This document shows, piece by piece, positions 42,750 through 55,244 of a stretch of DNA of 64,000 nt (position 1 is its first letter; each line of letters opens with the position of its first letter). The stretch comes from Candidula unifasciata. Its lineage: Eukaryota; Mollusca; Gastropoda; Stylommatophora; Geomitridae. Below the pieces are notes generated by a model that saw only the letters and a list, made by a program, of their open reading frames with translations, did no database searches and was not told the origin of the DNA. The stretch spans positions 487,501-551,500 of the forward strand of contig CAJHNH020000702.1 of the NCBI GenBank assembly GCA_905116865.2, given 5' to 3'. The position numbers and the translations under genes are program-made.

Positions 42750-44115
42750 GCTATGACTACTGTAAAGGAAACACAGCTAACTCTAATCTTTATGATTTGT
42801 AGATCACTTTTATTTAACATTATATTTCACACAAACATCTGACATTTTTACATGATTTCTGTCTGATAACAAAATACTCTGGTGCCTTTTATCATACACT
42901 GTCATGTTTTATTTAACTTCACATTCTTTTCTTGTGACTCTTTTTATTTCAGCTTATTTTCTTTAATTATCACCAATCTATTTTTGTGTGTGACTAATTC
43001 TGTTTATTGAGTTTTTGACCCTAATAAAGAGTATAACAAACAAGATCCCTGAGTCTTTTTATTTTGTCTTCCTTATAACTTCTTCTACTTCTTCTTTCCT
43101 CTACTTCTGGAATACCAGTAGTAGAGATGTTAATAATCCATAGTATCTGAGGAGGCTGAATATTCTTTTTTTCCACCTAAGCTCTATATATTCTCACTTG
43201 AGGTCTCTTCCGGGTTGGTTATTTTTATACCTGATATCACCTCGGGGTCAAAATGATGTATGTCTATTTTTAGATCAGAGGTCAAAGTGACATAGGGGTT
43301 ATCTTTAGCAATGACATAGTGCTATTTTTTAGATCAGAGGTCACATTAGGGGAAAGTTATGGTGGGTGCCTCATGAAAGAGCCTCATAACAGATACTTTG
43401 TGAAGGGGCATCTAAAAAGATATTAAATACCTTGTGAGAGGACTTCCTCAAGTGGTTCTGTTAAGATGTATTATTTTCTGCCACCCCTACCCAACCCTTT
43501 TGTTTTCAGTTTATGACACAGACTTGTAATGTTGGTATTTTCCCCACAGGGATTCTCAAAACAATAATATGGGAGCAAACATGAGATAAGAGAGAAATAC
43601 ATGAGAATGTGAATACTTGTAGAAACACAAGATATACAAGCAGGGCTCAAACCAGCATGTGAAACCCAGAACGAGGGTTATAAGGTTAGACAAAGGTCTA
43701 ATCAGTTAGTGTGTGTTTGGCAGCTGGGGTGAAAGGTCGTATCTGATATACGAGTAAATGTGATATTTTATTTCTAAAGACGTGAAGGAGATTATATTCC
43801 ATGAGATGACAACTTGATGACAGTCTAATAAGTAGTGGTAGCCGACGAGTTCTAACAGGCCAAGAAGTCTAACAGCTACGATCAGAGATGCTGGATCAAC
43901 CATTGCGTGTGTAATGAATCAAGACTGAAAGGTAACGAGTATGGATTTTGGTAGACAGTGAGCCCGTACTTGATAAATATTTTCATCTCTTGTTAGACCT
44001 GCTAGCCAATAGAAGGCATTGACTGGACCTGATTACATATGGAAGGTTAATCAAGAATATAAGTGGATATCGTTGAGTCGTTACCAACTATGTGCATTCA
44101 GAATTTCATCTATGT
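42750..44115. other. Intergenic sequence, no recognised gene
   Basis: Mostly unique, AT-rich sequence. An 'agatcagaggtcaaagtgac' motif repeats imperfectly at about 43270 and 43330. An AATAAA lies near 43021, but no coding exon was found upstream. Confidence 0.4.
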
Positions 44116-44124
44116 TTTATATTT

Positions 44125-44352
44125 AACTCTGTGGCTAAGTCGATGTGAATGCTTCGTAATGCTGGGGTGCCAGGTTCGATCCCAGCTGCGGGCCATGCGC
44201 CTTGCGTTGGTTTCGACAAGGGTATCAGGGGGCTGACCGTCCAGAAAGCAGTGGCAAACTACTGGACGTAAATTTGCCTAGAGAAACCACACAACAGCCA
44301 GGGGCTGCTGGGGTTGGTTCTGCAACGTCCTGTAAAGGATACGCAACTAACG
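44125..44352 (+). repeat. tRNA-derived SINE, best copy of the 'GGACGTAAATTTGCC' family
   Basis: A-box-like 'TGGCTAAGTCGATG', B box GGTTCGATCCC (44173-44183), the body 'ggcaaactactggacgtaaa' and the end 'cctgtaaaggatacgcaact'. It serves as a reference for copies at 17470, 28500, 31985, 42000 and 54893. Confidence 0.88.
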
Positions 44353-44870
44353 TTATATTTGAAAAACCCCTAGCAATCAGTCAACGCACTGAAAAGACAA
44401 TATTCCAAGCTGGAGCTCTACAACGGTAAACTCGAAGAAAGACAGCTTCAACTTTTAAGTTTAAACGATGCAGCAGCGGGAGGTACCAAGGACTGACACT
44501 CGTCACCCAGAAGCTGGGCCCATTGTGAGTTGTAAGCGGGACATAGAGGGACAAGCAAATAAGAGGCAAAAACCTGTGAAAAGGGGAAATTCTTGAGATC
44601 ATCTAGTGATTCCAACAGTTGCAGCAAAATTTCAACTTAATAGCAACATAAATGGTGGGTTATTTCATCAACAGTGTGAATAGTTGAAGAGACGACGGAG
44701 ACTATCCTGGGTTACGTAACACTTTGCGACAGCCTACTAAAGTTTTGACAGTTGACTGCCATGTCACCAGTCGAAAAGCAGAACATGGCAGCAACGGTGA
44801 CCCATAAAATAGCTGGAAAGGACTAACTCTTGATTGAAGAATTTTTTTTTTTTTTTACGTATCCAGAAAC
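44353..44870. other. Intergenic sequence without recognised features
   Basis: No repeat or gene family was recognised. Confidence 0.35.
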
Positions 44871-44874
44871 CATG

Positions 44875-45066
44875 AGTTGTAAACCCTTTGGCTCGGTACT
44901 ATGGATATCGCAACCCTTCGGCCTTGATTCCATTATAGGTACCGTTAATCTGGGAGAAATGTGGCTTTTCTGCCTACCCCCGGGAGTGAACCCGGACCAC
45001 AAGGAGTTCGTCACCCGGCGGCCGCGAAAGTCAGGTTTAACCAACTTCGCTAGAGAGCCGGGTGAT
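44875..45066 (-). repeat. tRNA-like SINE, minus strand
   Basis: The minus strand carries an A-box-like 'TAGCGAAGTTGGTTAAAC' and a B-box-like 'GGGTTCACTCCC', with a long spacer between them. A T-rich run at 44847 is in the position of its A tail. Confidence 0.6.
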
Positions 45067-45539
45067 TGAAGAATAAAACTTATAATTGATAAGAAAGCTG
45101 TAAAAAATTCAATTTCAATGTAGTAGAACATTATATTCACCTATCTAGTTAGTCAGAAACAGCGGAGATGACACATGATGAACAAGTCACCAGGACAAGC
45201 TTCACCTGTACCATTTCACAGTAATTTTCAGTCTACACCAGAAATCCACACCGTAGTTGTTAAGAATACACCATAAACAGATGTCCAGGCAGCGAGAAAT
45301 CACCTACAGTGGCTACATTTGGACGATCTGCTACAACAAAATCGGAAATTATCTGATAGTCAGCAATTGTAACACTGTATCGACGCATAATACATTGGCG
45401 TCCGACTTTGAAGAAACAAACTACACGAGGCATGTTTAAACTACAGAATTATCAAGAGATTTATCTACGGATTGATTGCTAATAATTTCTGCTGAGTTTC
45501 AAAATCATTTATAATCGATATGAATGTATTCTTTATCAA

Positions 45540-45700
45540 ATGAAAATAATTTAAAGATTTATTATTATTATTATTTATTAGTAGTTATTATTAATGAATA
45601 ATACGAGTCTTTGATAATTATTTCTTATCGTTTGGAATTATTTAGACATTAATTATTAATAATTAAAAAGTATTTATAAATTAATTTATATTTATTTAGG
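45540..45700. repeat. Very AT-rich (TTA/TAA)n stretch
   Basis: Imperfect TTA/ATTA repeats lie directly downstream (minus-strand sense) of the polymerase relic. Confidence 0.6.
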
Positions 45701-45804
45701 ATAAGTTATACAGCAGTTAGCTGCAAGATAACATAAGGACCCCATATATCACAATAAATTAGATGGAGTGCCATGACAAGGGAAAAAGAGAGGCATACAC
45801 ATAA

Positions 45805-46500
45805 CTACAAGAACATAAAATAACACAAGGGCCTCCATTTACCACTGTATATTGTGGAGATAAAACAGTGGACAAGAAAGGGTTTGATCAAGTTCATGTC
45901 GTAGTTGCCAGAATTAAAACCGATAACCGGGAGTTCATGTAAATAGACCTTTAATTTTTTAAATAAGTTTTTCCACACCCAACGCAAACAACTGATTACA
46001 GACACTGTGGAACTGTTTCCTAAGAAGATTATACAAAGCCTTAGAGATTAGAAGTTGGTAGTGGAGCCTTTCCTCTACCAAGAGTTGTGGGTTCCCTTTA
46101 CTAACGCAAAAGGCAGGTTTTTGGAAAGCGACAGAACAAGACAAGGGAATATGTTTGGCTAAATACTAAGTTGACTTTGAAACAGAGTCCTCACCAAAGA
46201 AACACTAAATTTCATATGTGGCAAGATACGGATAGGTGAATTGATCAGGGACTTAAAAACCGCGAGAGGCGATTACATTTAAGACAGTATTAGTAGTGGA
46301 GAAAACACCAGATTTGTATACATCTCTTTGATGACTCACTGAACAACTTTTGCCATGTCTTTCTATATAACAAAATTTGTGAAAAAGTTTTCCACATGTT
46401 GGACACCCAAACGTCTTGGAGGCTAGAAAAATGTCTGATATGTACATGAAATTGTTCTCATTAGATAAGAGATGAATAGTTTTCCTCAAAGGTACCACTA
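45805..46500 (-). pseudogene. Relic of a protein-primed family-B DNA polymerase element
   Basis: Three minus-strand frames occur in order. 46498-46253 has a C2H2-like finger (FGCPTCGKLFHKF ... RHGKSC). 46144-45959 has a helical segment (LLRKQFHSV). 46005-45805 has LPVIGFNSGNYDMNLIK. From memory, the last resembles the exonuclease-region FNS-x-YD-x-NLIK block of DNA polymerases in self-synthesising elements (Polinton/Maverick or adintovirus-like), which often carry such a finger upstream. Frame changes and stops make it inactive. The polymerase motifs themselves are not in the window. It could be another large element using the same polymerase type. Confidence 0.5.
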
Positions 46501-47560
46501 GTCGTAAGGACAGGGATCAGAACCTACTTCTATCAAATTGATGGACATAAATATTTAACCTGGAAACAAGTCTATAAAGAAGCAGTGTTGATTAAATTGA
46601 TCCCAGAGAAAGGTACTGAAGAGACTTTTGTGTTATTTCTCACCACTTTTCCACCAGTTAACGTCTAGTTTTTCTCAGATGAGTGGCAGGACTACCACTA
46701 AAGACAGCTAGTCAGGGGGGGGGGGGGGGGGGGGGGGGGGGTTATTTGGAGTTTAAATCTGCAAAGTGAAAATTCTTTTGGTGTTGGTCATGTGTGTTGG
46801 GAGGTCAGTTGTCGTACACCCCAAAAGAATGTTGTAAAGTTTACCCCCCCCCCGTTCCGCTTACCACCCCAACCCCCGCCAAGCCCCCAACCCTGTTACG
46901 GACCAAATCCCCTGCAAAACTGATTTTTTTGTTTGTTGGGTCACAGAAACTGGTGGCTGAAACTGAGTCTACGAGGTATTTAGTGTCTGTCTATTAAGGA
47001 GAGCTGGTCAAGAGATTTTGTTTTGAGAGACAAAAGAGATGAAATCGGCAAAGTCAGCAGGTGAGTTGACTAATTTAGGTAAAGAATTAAAACCGATAAC
47101 CTTAGCACAGACGAAGAGAAATAATTCTGAAAGTGTTTCTTTTTGTTTTGAAAGACAAAATCAGTCATGTGCATGTGCCTCTTTATGTATGATAAAATGT
47201 TTTTGCCGATGTTGCGGTTTTTATTATAAACGTTGCATAGTCTGGTTGGAGTATGAGTGCAATAAAATACTGCACGTTACTCAGTTATAATGTCTCTTTT
47301 ATTTCTATTTCTTCTAGCGAATCTTCTTGCCAAGTTCTATTGCTATAATAGCCGTTGACATTCATTTCTGTTTTGCAACTTTTCTCTGCGTGGGTTCTAA
47401 TCACCCTCTGCTTTATTTGGCATCCTGGCCACAGTTTCCTGTTCCTACGTACTCTGCCATATGTTACTGGTTTGGCCATGTCTGACCAGCGTTCTTATCG
47501 CCGTTTTCTATCATTGCTGGTCTGCATTCTTAATTTAACCCCTTCCTATGTAATCACAAT
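46501..47560. other. Intergenic sequence with a poly-G tract
   Basis: About 25 G lie at 46716-46741. A 1-kb stretch around it has no recognised gene. A + strand 83-codon frame at 47039-47290, rich in Cys and basic residues, has no family I recognise. Confidence 0.4.
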
Positions 47561-47599
47561 CGGACCGTGTCTTCCTATGTCATCACACTCGGAAAGCTG

Positions 47600-48412
47600 T
47601 CTGCGAACTCTAATAACTGTTGTGTGCTGTTGTATGGTGGTAATTTATATAATAATGTGTTGTGTGTGTTACTTACTCATAGGTGTGTGTATGTTACTCT
47701 GCTGTACTTATATGAGAGTGTTTCTTACTTATATATATATAATTATTTCTACGTGTTGTGTGTCTTATATTATGTGTGTGTTAATATATGTAGTGTTTGA
47801 GTGTGTTATACTTATACGTGTTGTGACAGTGACTTAAATGTGTTGTGTTATGTGTGTGTCAATTTCTTATATATGCTGTGTAATGTGTGTGTTAATTACT
47901 TTGTGTCTTACGTCTGTGTTAATTGCTTTTACTTGTTGTGTGTCTTTTACTCATTATATGTTGTGTGTTGTCTTACGTCTGTGTTAATTGCTTTTACTTG
48001 TTGTGTGTCTTGTGTTGTCGTAAATGTTATTATATTGAGTGGTGTCTATGTCATGAACGACTTCTAGTTAGTTTACATTCTTTCACATCCAGGATTCGAT
48101 CCTCCTTCTCCTTAGTCCTTGTATTTCCAAATTCCTGTCATCTGCTGACTGAGCTATTCTGACGATGTAGATAACGGCTAAGTATTGACTTATAACAAAT
48201 CAACGCTAGCTATACTGAAGTCTGCGGAATGTTAACAACATAATCAAACAACTAATCCGCATTATTTTGAGCACAGAATGCAATTCTTATCATTTTTATA
48301 GTTATAACTATCAAATCCTTCGTTTATAGTGATTAATAAATTGACATTAGAAAACCATATAATTTCTCAGCAGCGATGACTCCATTCAGTAAGTGTCTTT
48401 TCCCATCGATTA

Positions 48413-48420
<8 letters not shown>
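47600..48420 (-). repeat. Left arm of a ~3-kb imperfect palindrome
   Basis: 48070-48420 is, in reverse complement, similar to 49754-50095 (for example 'tctcagcagcgatgactcca' against 'tggagtcatcgctgctgaga'). It carries on the minus strand a tRNA-like unit (A-box-like 'TAGCTCAGTCAGC', B-box-like 'GGATCGAATCC', about 48165-48080). Outward of this lies TGTGTT-rich sequence. Confidence 0.85.

Positions 48421-48482
<62 letters not shown>
48414..48482. repeat. (TA)n microsatellite at the inner edge of the left palindrome arm
   Basis: About 34 perfect TA units directly follow 'tcgattataat', the innermost matched block of the arms. Confidence 0.97.
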
Positions 48483-48484
<2 letters not shown>

Positions 48485-48859
48485 TAAGGAAACTCCCCAC
48501 ACAGAACACACGAGAGTTTTCATTTTATGACACAACGTTTTTTAAAAATTGTCTAATTATTCATAATACAGTTTCTATCACAACCACAACCCAGATAAAA
48601 GCAAAATATGAAACAATCCGTTTTACAAAGAAAAAAAAATATAAATTATTATAGGATTATATTTTTTTTTCTTTTAATAAATAATAAATATGGTTCCAGT
48701 AATTAAATGAACACCATTGATTATATTTCCTTTTATTAGTAAGTTCCACGTTTCACTCAGTGAGTTATATGTATGTTTATAATAATGATTTCTATAATGA
48801 CATTAATCGCAACAGCGTCTGTAGGTTTGCACATTTTAAATAAATTTTTAGTTAAATTA

Positions 48860-48931
<72 letters not shown>

Positions 48932-49753
48932 AATTTCTATAATTTAAGTTATCTTATTGAGTCGCAAAGCTTTTTTTTTTAAATTCTAAATATTTTATTT
49001 TAATAGCAACTACAGTTTTCATTGTGAAATTATTATTTATGGTTTGTAACAATGTATTATTCTTAAAGAAGTGTAGATTTCTTTGAATAATATGCTTTAC
49101 ATTCACATCCGAATGGATTAAGTAATTCAATTAGCCTTACTCAGTTCTATGGCAATCTTCATTTAAACTGATTTAAGGTCAATCTCTACCATCGTGGTTT
49201 ATACAATTAAATTGTTTTGACTTCTAAAATCAAATTAATCCTAATGAATTCTACAGATTTCTTTGAACTGTGTGTGTTTAATTTTAATTTGTATAATCTT
49301 CACTGCATGTATATTATTAATTCTAATCTATTCTGTAGCTTTCTCATTGTCGTTTGTTCTATAGAAGTTAGGAATTTCGGTAAATCTTAACGAAGTTTGC
49401 ATATTTTTGTTCAAGTGTGTATACTACTACCATTAATTTAAGTGAATCTTAATTTTAATGGGTTTAGCATTCTCTTAACTCTCGTGCAGTAGTAGCAATT
49501 TTTCAAAATTTCATGATTTTAATTTGGATTTTATTTTATAGTGTTAATTGAGTTGTCAGAGTATATACTTGTTATTTTTAATGTATATATCATGTAATTA
49601 TTTATACGTCCAAAATGTAAGTTGGATTGTTTCATATTTTGCTTTTATTTGGGTTGTGATTGTGATAGAAATTGTATTACGAATAATTAGAAAATTTTTG
49701 AAAACGTTGTGTCATAAAATGAAAACTCTGGTGTGTTCTATTCCTTTATGATA
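48483..49753. other. AT-rich spacer between palindrome arms
   Basis: About 1.3 kb of very AT-rich sequence with a (CT)n microsatellite of about 60 bases at 48865-48926. No frame with family resemblance was seen, so no transposase is evident. Confidence 0.6.
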
Positions 49754-50780
49754 TATAATTATAATCGATGAAAAAAAGACCGAAACACTGAATGGAGTCA
49801 TCGCTGCTGAGAAATTCTATAGTTTTCCAATGTCAATTTGTCAATCACTATAAACAAGGGATATGATAGATTTAACCATATAGATGATACGTATTGCATT
49901 CTGTGCTTTAAATAACGATGACTGGTAATTTGATTATGTTGTTGACCTTTCGCAGACTTCAGTATAGGTGGCGTTGATAAGTCGATATTTTGCCCATGTC
50001 TACATCGCCAGGATAGCTCAGTGGACAGGAATCTGGAAATACAAGTCCTTCGGAAAAGGAGGATCGAATCCTGGGTCGGATGTAACAGATCGGAAGTGTT
50101 AATAAGCATATCATTTATAGAACGATTAGACACAACGACACGTCCACACGATGTGCACAACAATTAAATGTAACTAACACACATAACACAACATATAGAA
50201 TTAACACTTGATTCACAACATCACATAGAAATAACGTAAACGTTACTACAATATACAGAGAATGAATACATATACCACAGGTTCATACAAACACACAACA
50301 TAAATTTCACAGAACACATTACTAACAATATAAACAAATTATTATAATTACGCACACAACACAGCAGGTCACACAGCCTATATACTCACACCATCACAAT
50401 AACCAACCCGCCTAATTGTTGTGTCACACACACAACACTCGCAAGCATTCATTCACAAAACATACAGTACTCAACAACACATATAACGTTAATAACAACA
50501 TACAGTACTCAACAACACATATAACGTTTATAACAGTCAACAACACATTTAAGTAACTAACACACATAAATAAGTAACTAACACACTCACTAACACATAT
50601 AATTAATCCATAATGCAACACATCTAACGTTACACATATAGTGTTAATAACGCTCACAACACATATAACACACAACCGTCAAAACAACACAGATATGTAA
50701 CACTAGCACATATAACACACAACAACACGTATAAAGTAATACACTCACACTACTCAACACAATCAGATTCAGCCATCTGT
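49754..50780 (+). repeat. Right arm of a ~3-kb imperfect palindrome
   Basis: 49754-50095 mirrors the left arm. The tRNA-like unit at about 50012-50085 (A-box-like 'TAGCTCAGTGGACAGG', B-box-like 'GGATCGAATCC') points outward on the + strand. Beyond it, 50160-50760 is ACA-rich ('taacacacataacacaacat' variants), complementary in style to the TGTGTT-rich outer part of the left arm. Confidence 0.85.
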
Positions 50781-52470
50781 AAAATTATTCGTACAACACA
50801 AGAAAATCTTGGGGAAGGAATTAAGTATATGTTATCGAAAGTATGAAAAATGCGACCCCCCCCCCCCCCCCCCGTCCTCATAACATAAATTAAACTTGTC
50901 GCAATTATAAAAAGAAGCCTGCATTTCCAATGTTTCTCAGAGGGAAAAGGGGGAGTATAGAGAGAGAAGCGTACGTTTGAGCATAAAATATTCTTGCATG
51001 GACGTACGTTGTGGATGTGTCTAAGCTGAATGCGTCATAGTAGTACGTTGCCTCAAATATGACCGATAAATAAAACAGAAGTACTAGATAGATGTTCAAT
51101 GATGATGTATGTTTGCTGAATGAAGATGGTAACAAATTTGCTGGATACATCCTCCTGATTCTGGCAGAACTGAATTCCAGTTGATCTCATGTTATTATGG
51201 GTGTTGGAATCTTCTCATTTATGGCATCATTTCTTCATTTATTTATAAGGTTACATGCATCATTGACATTTTCAGAACTCACATTATTTGACCCAAATCT
51301 TTTCAATTTGTTACTATAATTGATTTTGTAGTCAACATTCGATAAGTCCCTAGACCACGCCACTTACATATTGTTTATCTGAATTCTTGGGCAATGATAT
51401 AATATATCATCAGTTAATGTGCTTGCTCTGTTTGCAGGTCCTCTGTTTCATCGTCGCCTCCCCACTGGATTTCTTGGCTTCCTCACACACTACCATAATT
51501 TTGTGTCTGAGGTTTACCACGGCTTCATAATCATGTATGTTGGCTGTCTTTTCGTCTTTGCCGGTGATTAGGCTTCGGTAAACCTACAAAGGCCCTCTCA
51601 TGCTGGCTCCATATCGTCATCACTTGTTTGTCAGGAGGTAGGATATTGCGTATTAGTTGAAGGCACCGAAGTCTTAATAATCTGGACTCAGTCGTACAGT
51701 AATCTTAGGTCTTAGTAATCTGGACATACCTCTTCTAGAACCATCAAGTGCAAATAGGTATTTGCAAATGAATTGCCTTGTTATATAAAAGCATCTGATG
51801 AAATCGTTGACGCGCCACATCAAAGAAATAGAGTCTGATCGTACTATCTATCTAGAGGGCTATATAAGTACACCTGTCAATCTAATTAGCGTATTTTGGT
51901 GTAGACTTTCTGATGCAATCCAAACACAGAAAATCCCACTTAAGAACTCACATAGTAAACATGTTGAGCTATACTAGAAGCAGTTAGAGAGTACAAAACA
52001 CATACCACGCTTTTCAGAATCTCGGTAAAAATAGTGGGTAAGAAACCATTCGGGTAACCTTCAGTCAACGAGACTTAGACAAGGAGGGACTAGTAATAGA
52101 AATTTTAGCCGTTGAGACAGAGGACGAGGGACTAGTCTCATTGACCCTCGGAGTCGAGAGACTTCACTTGTGGAAATGACATCTCAACACTGGAGGCAGA
52201 GGAACCAGTCACATGGAGCCTTGAAGACAGTCACAAGAAAGGAGACATGAACGAGACATAAAACTACAGGGACAATAGACAAGATACATGAATCCATCTT
52301 CAATAGAGACACATTATATAGAAATATTACTGAGATGTTAGAGTCGACGATCAAGCCTTTAGTACCAGGCAGCAATAGAAGCCAGGTGGCAGTTACATAC
52401 ACTAGAACCAGTTAACAAAGTGACTAGAGATAAAGACAAGACAGGAACTATGGGAATAGAGAGTACTACA
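50781..52470. other. Intergenic sequence without recognised features
   Basis: A C run of about 18 lies at 50856-50873. No gene or repeat family was identified. 52060-52190 is purine-rich with weak internal repetition ('gacgagggactagt'). Confidence 0.4.
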
Positions 52471-52474
52471 CGAG

Positions 52475-52690
52475 ACAGAAGGTTGGGGACAAGCACGACG
52501 ACACACAAGGACTGTAAAATTGACAGAAGGTTGGAACAAACATGACAACATACAGCAAGGCCTATAAAATTAACAGAAGGCTGGTGACAAACTTTACGAC
52601 ATACAACCGGGCTATACTATTGACAGAAGGTGGAAGACAAACATAACGACACACAACAAGGCTATAAAACTGACGGACAGCTGGGGACAA
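52475..52690. repeat. Degenerate ~50-60-bp tandem repeat (4 units)
   Basis: Units share 'gacagaaggttgg', 'acaaacatgacgacacacaa' variants and 'ggctataaaattg'. The array ends exactly where the I-like LINE begins. Confidence 0.8.
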
Positions 52691-52694
52691 ACAG

Positions 52695-53260
52695 TCAAAG
52701 AAGCCAACGGCGCCTTCTCCATGACAACCAGCAGCATGACGATGGAGGTGATGACAGTGACGCAAGCGTTTGCCTGGCTTAAAACACAAAAATACACCCG
52801 CGCATGTATACTCAGTGATTCAATGAGTATGATCCGGAGGGTTCAGGCAGGTTCGTTGCGAAGACAATGGCTTGAATCATTACAGAAGTCCACTGTGCGT
52901 GGAGTCACCTTTATTTTTGTTCTGGGACACGCAGGCGTCGATGGAAATTAAAGAGCCGACAGGTTGGCTGGATCCGCTATCACTACCGACGGTTAGCCTA
53001 TGGATCATGCTGATATTATTAATGCCCTCAGAGAAATTGGAAGGACAGAGGACTTTGGTGGCAGTGAATCCACATCACTCGCCAGAATGGCAGACTTGGG
53101 AATTAAGATCCGTATAGAAAAAAAAAAAAAAATGAGACGCACACCAGAAGACTTGTTAATCAACATAGAACTGGTACTATTAACCATCAGACGTTGGGAT
53201 TCATACAGAGGGGAGGATCTGAGCACCTATGGACATGTCCGGAGTGCAATGATGATAACC
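52695..53260 (+). pseudogene. I-like LINE: RNase H domain and 3' end with CTAA tail
   Basis: Nearly identical to 38540-39165 but without the 59-bp insertion. The RNase H frame (52721 on) is cut by a TAA stop ('gaaattaaagag' where the sister has 'gaaatgaaagag'). It ends at 'gatgataacccaaccaacta', leading directly into the CTAA array. Confidence 0.9.
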
Positions 53261-53595
<335 letters not shown>

Positions 53596-53682
53596 TTGTG
53601 ATCGATTTTGTAAAGCTAACATAAACTAATTGTTGTTTCTTACCAACTTTTTCTCTTCCCTATAATTTTCTACTCCTTATAA

Positions 53683-53713
<31 letters not shown>

Positions 53714-53744
53714 ACATCACGACGTCAGAAATGGACTGTAAGAA

Positions 53745-53905
53745 GTAAAGTAAACGGTAAAGTGTAGGAAAACTTTCCACACCTTCAGGCGTACTGGCCA
53801 TATAGGGCTAGACCTATATTTTAGAGACTAATCGCTAACTGGTGGCCACCTTTACTCCCCAGAATATTAGCTAATGCCCAGTCTGGGTCGACATCGGGGC
53901 TAAGT
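53745..53905 (-). repeat. SINE body ('GTCGACCCAG' family), minus strand
   Basis: 'atatagggctagacctatat', 'gcccagtctgggtcgaca' and 'agactaatcg' match 26440-26600. The tRNA head is missing. Confidence 0.7.
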
Positions 53906-54089
53906 GTATTGGACCATAATGAACAGTCCATGAAACTCCAACGACCCTTGTTTTGTGAGCGGTCACCTCCCCTGACAACCAAAAATGATGACATAATACA
54001 CAGATTTTCTCCAAATTCAAAAGAGGATGGTCGCTTCTTGCTCCAACTTGAGATTTGCCTTTATATCGGTTATCTAGACATTCTTAACA

Positions 54090-54120
54090 CACACGTTTTG
54101 AAAAAAAAAAAAAAAAAAAA
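54090..54120. repeat. Poly-A tract
   Basis: About 20 A lie at 54101-54120; a possible tail of an old retroposon. Confidence 0.6.
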
Positions 54121-54176
54121 GACTTGTCCTCGTAGTAAGCACTTTTTTATGCCTGTTGTTGCAATAATAAGGACTG

Positions 54177-54335
54177 GCTGGTCGAGTGATTACAACATCA
54201 GGCTGTCATGCGCGAGACTCGAGTTCGACACCCACAGGTGATGGAATTTTGTTGTTGTCGTGGGCAAAATTAAACATCATAACCTGCACAGTCCGTGGCG
54301 ACAGCACTAACCAGGTGCCCTTAAACGTCAGGCTC
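54177..54335 (+). repeat. tRNA-like SINE head
   Basis: A-box-like 'TGGTCGAGTGATTACAAC' and B-box-like 'GAGTTCGACACCC' at tRNA spacing, continuing into 'gtgatggaattttgttgttg'. Confidence 0.6.
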
Positions 54336-54419
54336 AATCCCCCCACCTCCTCACCCTGCCTCCCTAAACTGCCCTAAAAAGTGGTAGAACACTGTAGTAC
54401 TGTTAAGGTTAGTTGCCGG

Positions 54420-54892
54420 CTATCCTCCGAATAACGGTCGTAAATTATAAAGGCAAAAAATATACCATAACAGGGCCTCAGTCACGTGTCAATTGCACAC
54501 ATATAACACCACTGCCGAATTGCGATCTTCCAGCAACTTCCACCACCCCCGAGAGTGTCCCCCACGCCGCTCACGCGGCGTGTATTGGGGCTAAACTAGA
54601 TGGCTAGGACTCACGAGCAAATAAAATGAAGGAAGCTGCAGGAGATGCGGTAGCTGCTGCTCGTCAGTCCTAGCCATCTAGTTTAGCCCCAATCCACGCC
54701 GCATGAATGGTGTGGGGGACACTTTCAGCAGTAGCGGAAGTTGCCGAAAGTTCAAATTTCGGCGGTGGCGAAAGTCGCCGTAAGCGCGCAGTTTAAGACG
54801 ATGGAAGTGCGCAATTGACACTTGACTGAGACCCTGTTAGGGTATATTTTCCGCCTCGATAATTTACGACCGTTATTCTGAGGATATCTTAG
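54420..54892. mobile_element. Palindromic (foldback) MITE-like element
   Basis: The left half contains 'gaataacggtcgtaaatta', 'acagggcctcagtc', 'gtgtcaattgcaca' and 'tggggctaaactagatggct'. The right half contains their reverse complements in reverse order, 'agccatctagtttagcccca' through 'taatttacgaccgttattc'. It would form a hairpin of about 200 bp per arm. No coding capacity. A related half occurs at about 31870-31985. Confidence 0.8.
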
Positions 54893-55110
54893 TTGTGTAT
54901 CCTTTACAGGACGTTGCAGAACCAACCCCAGCAGCTCCTGGCTGTTGTGTGGTTTCTCTGAGCAAATTTACGTCCAGTAGTTTGCCATTGCTTTCTGGAC
55001 GGTTGGCTTCTTGATACCACTGTCAAAACCAACGCAAGGCGCGTGGCCCGCAGCTTGGATCGAACCCGGCACCCCGGCATTACAAAACGTTCGCATTGAC
55101 TTAGCCTACT
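54893..55110 (-). repeat. tRNA-derived SINE ('GGACGTAAATTTGCC' family), minus strand
   Basis: In reverse complement it matches 44125-44352 over its full length. It abuts the palindromic element. Confidence 0.88.
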
Positions 55111-55244
55111 CTGTATGTAGTACTGTAGTGACAGTTATATTCATGTTCCAAGGGACATGGTGACGATTCTTGGCAGAACATAACTTCCAGTTTGCCTGTG
55201 CAGGATCTCTTACCACAGACAAAACATTTGTTAAGCTATATAAT

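Noticed and set aside
44173..44183. Possible functional tRNA gene at the B box GGTTCGATCCC
   Set aside because: The same head plus a 150-bp body occurs several times in the window, so it is a SINE.
50012..50085. Possible functional tRNA gene
   Set aside because: A- and B-box-like motifs are present and an anticodon-like loop could be drawn, but I could not pair an acceptor stem. A mirrored copy in the other palindrome arm indicates a repeat.
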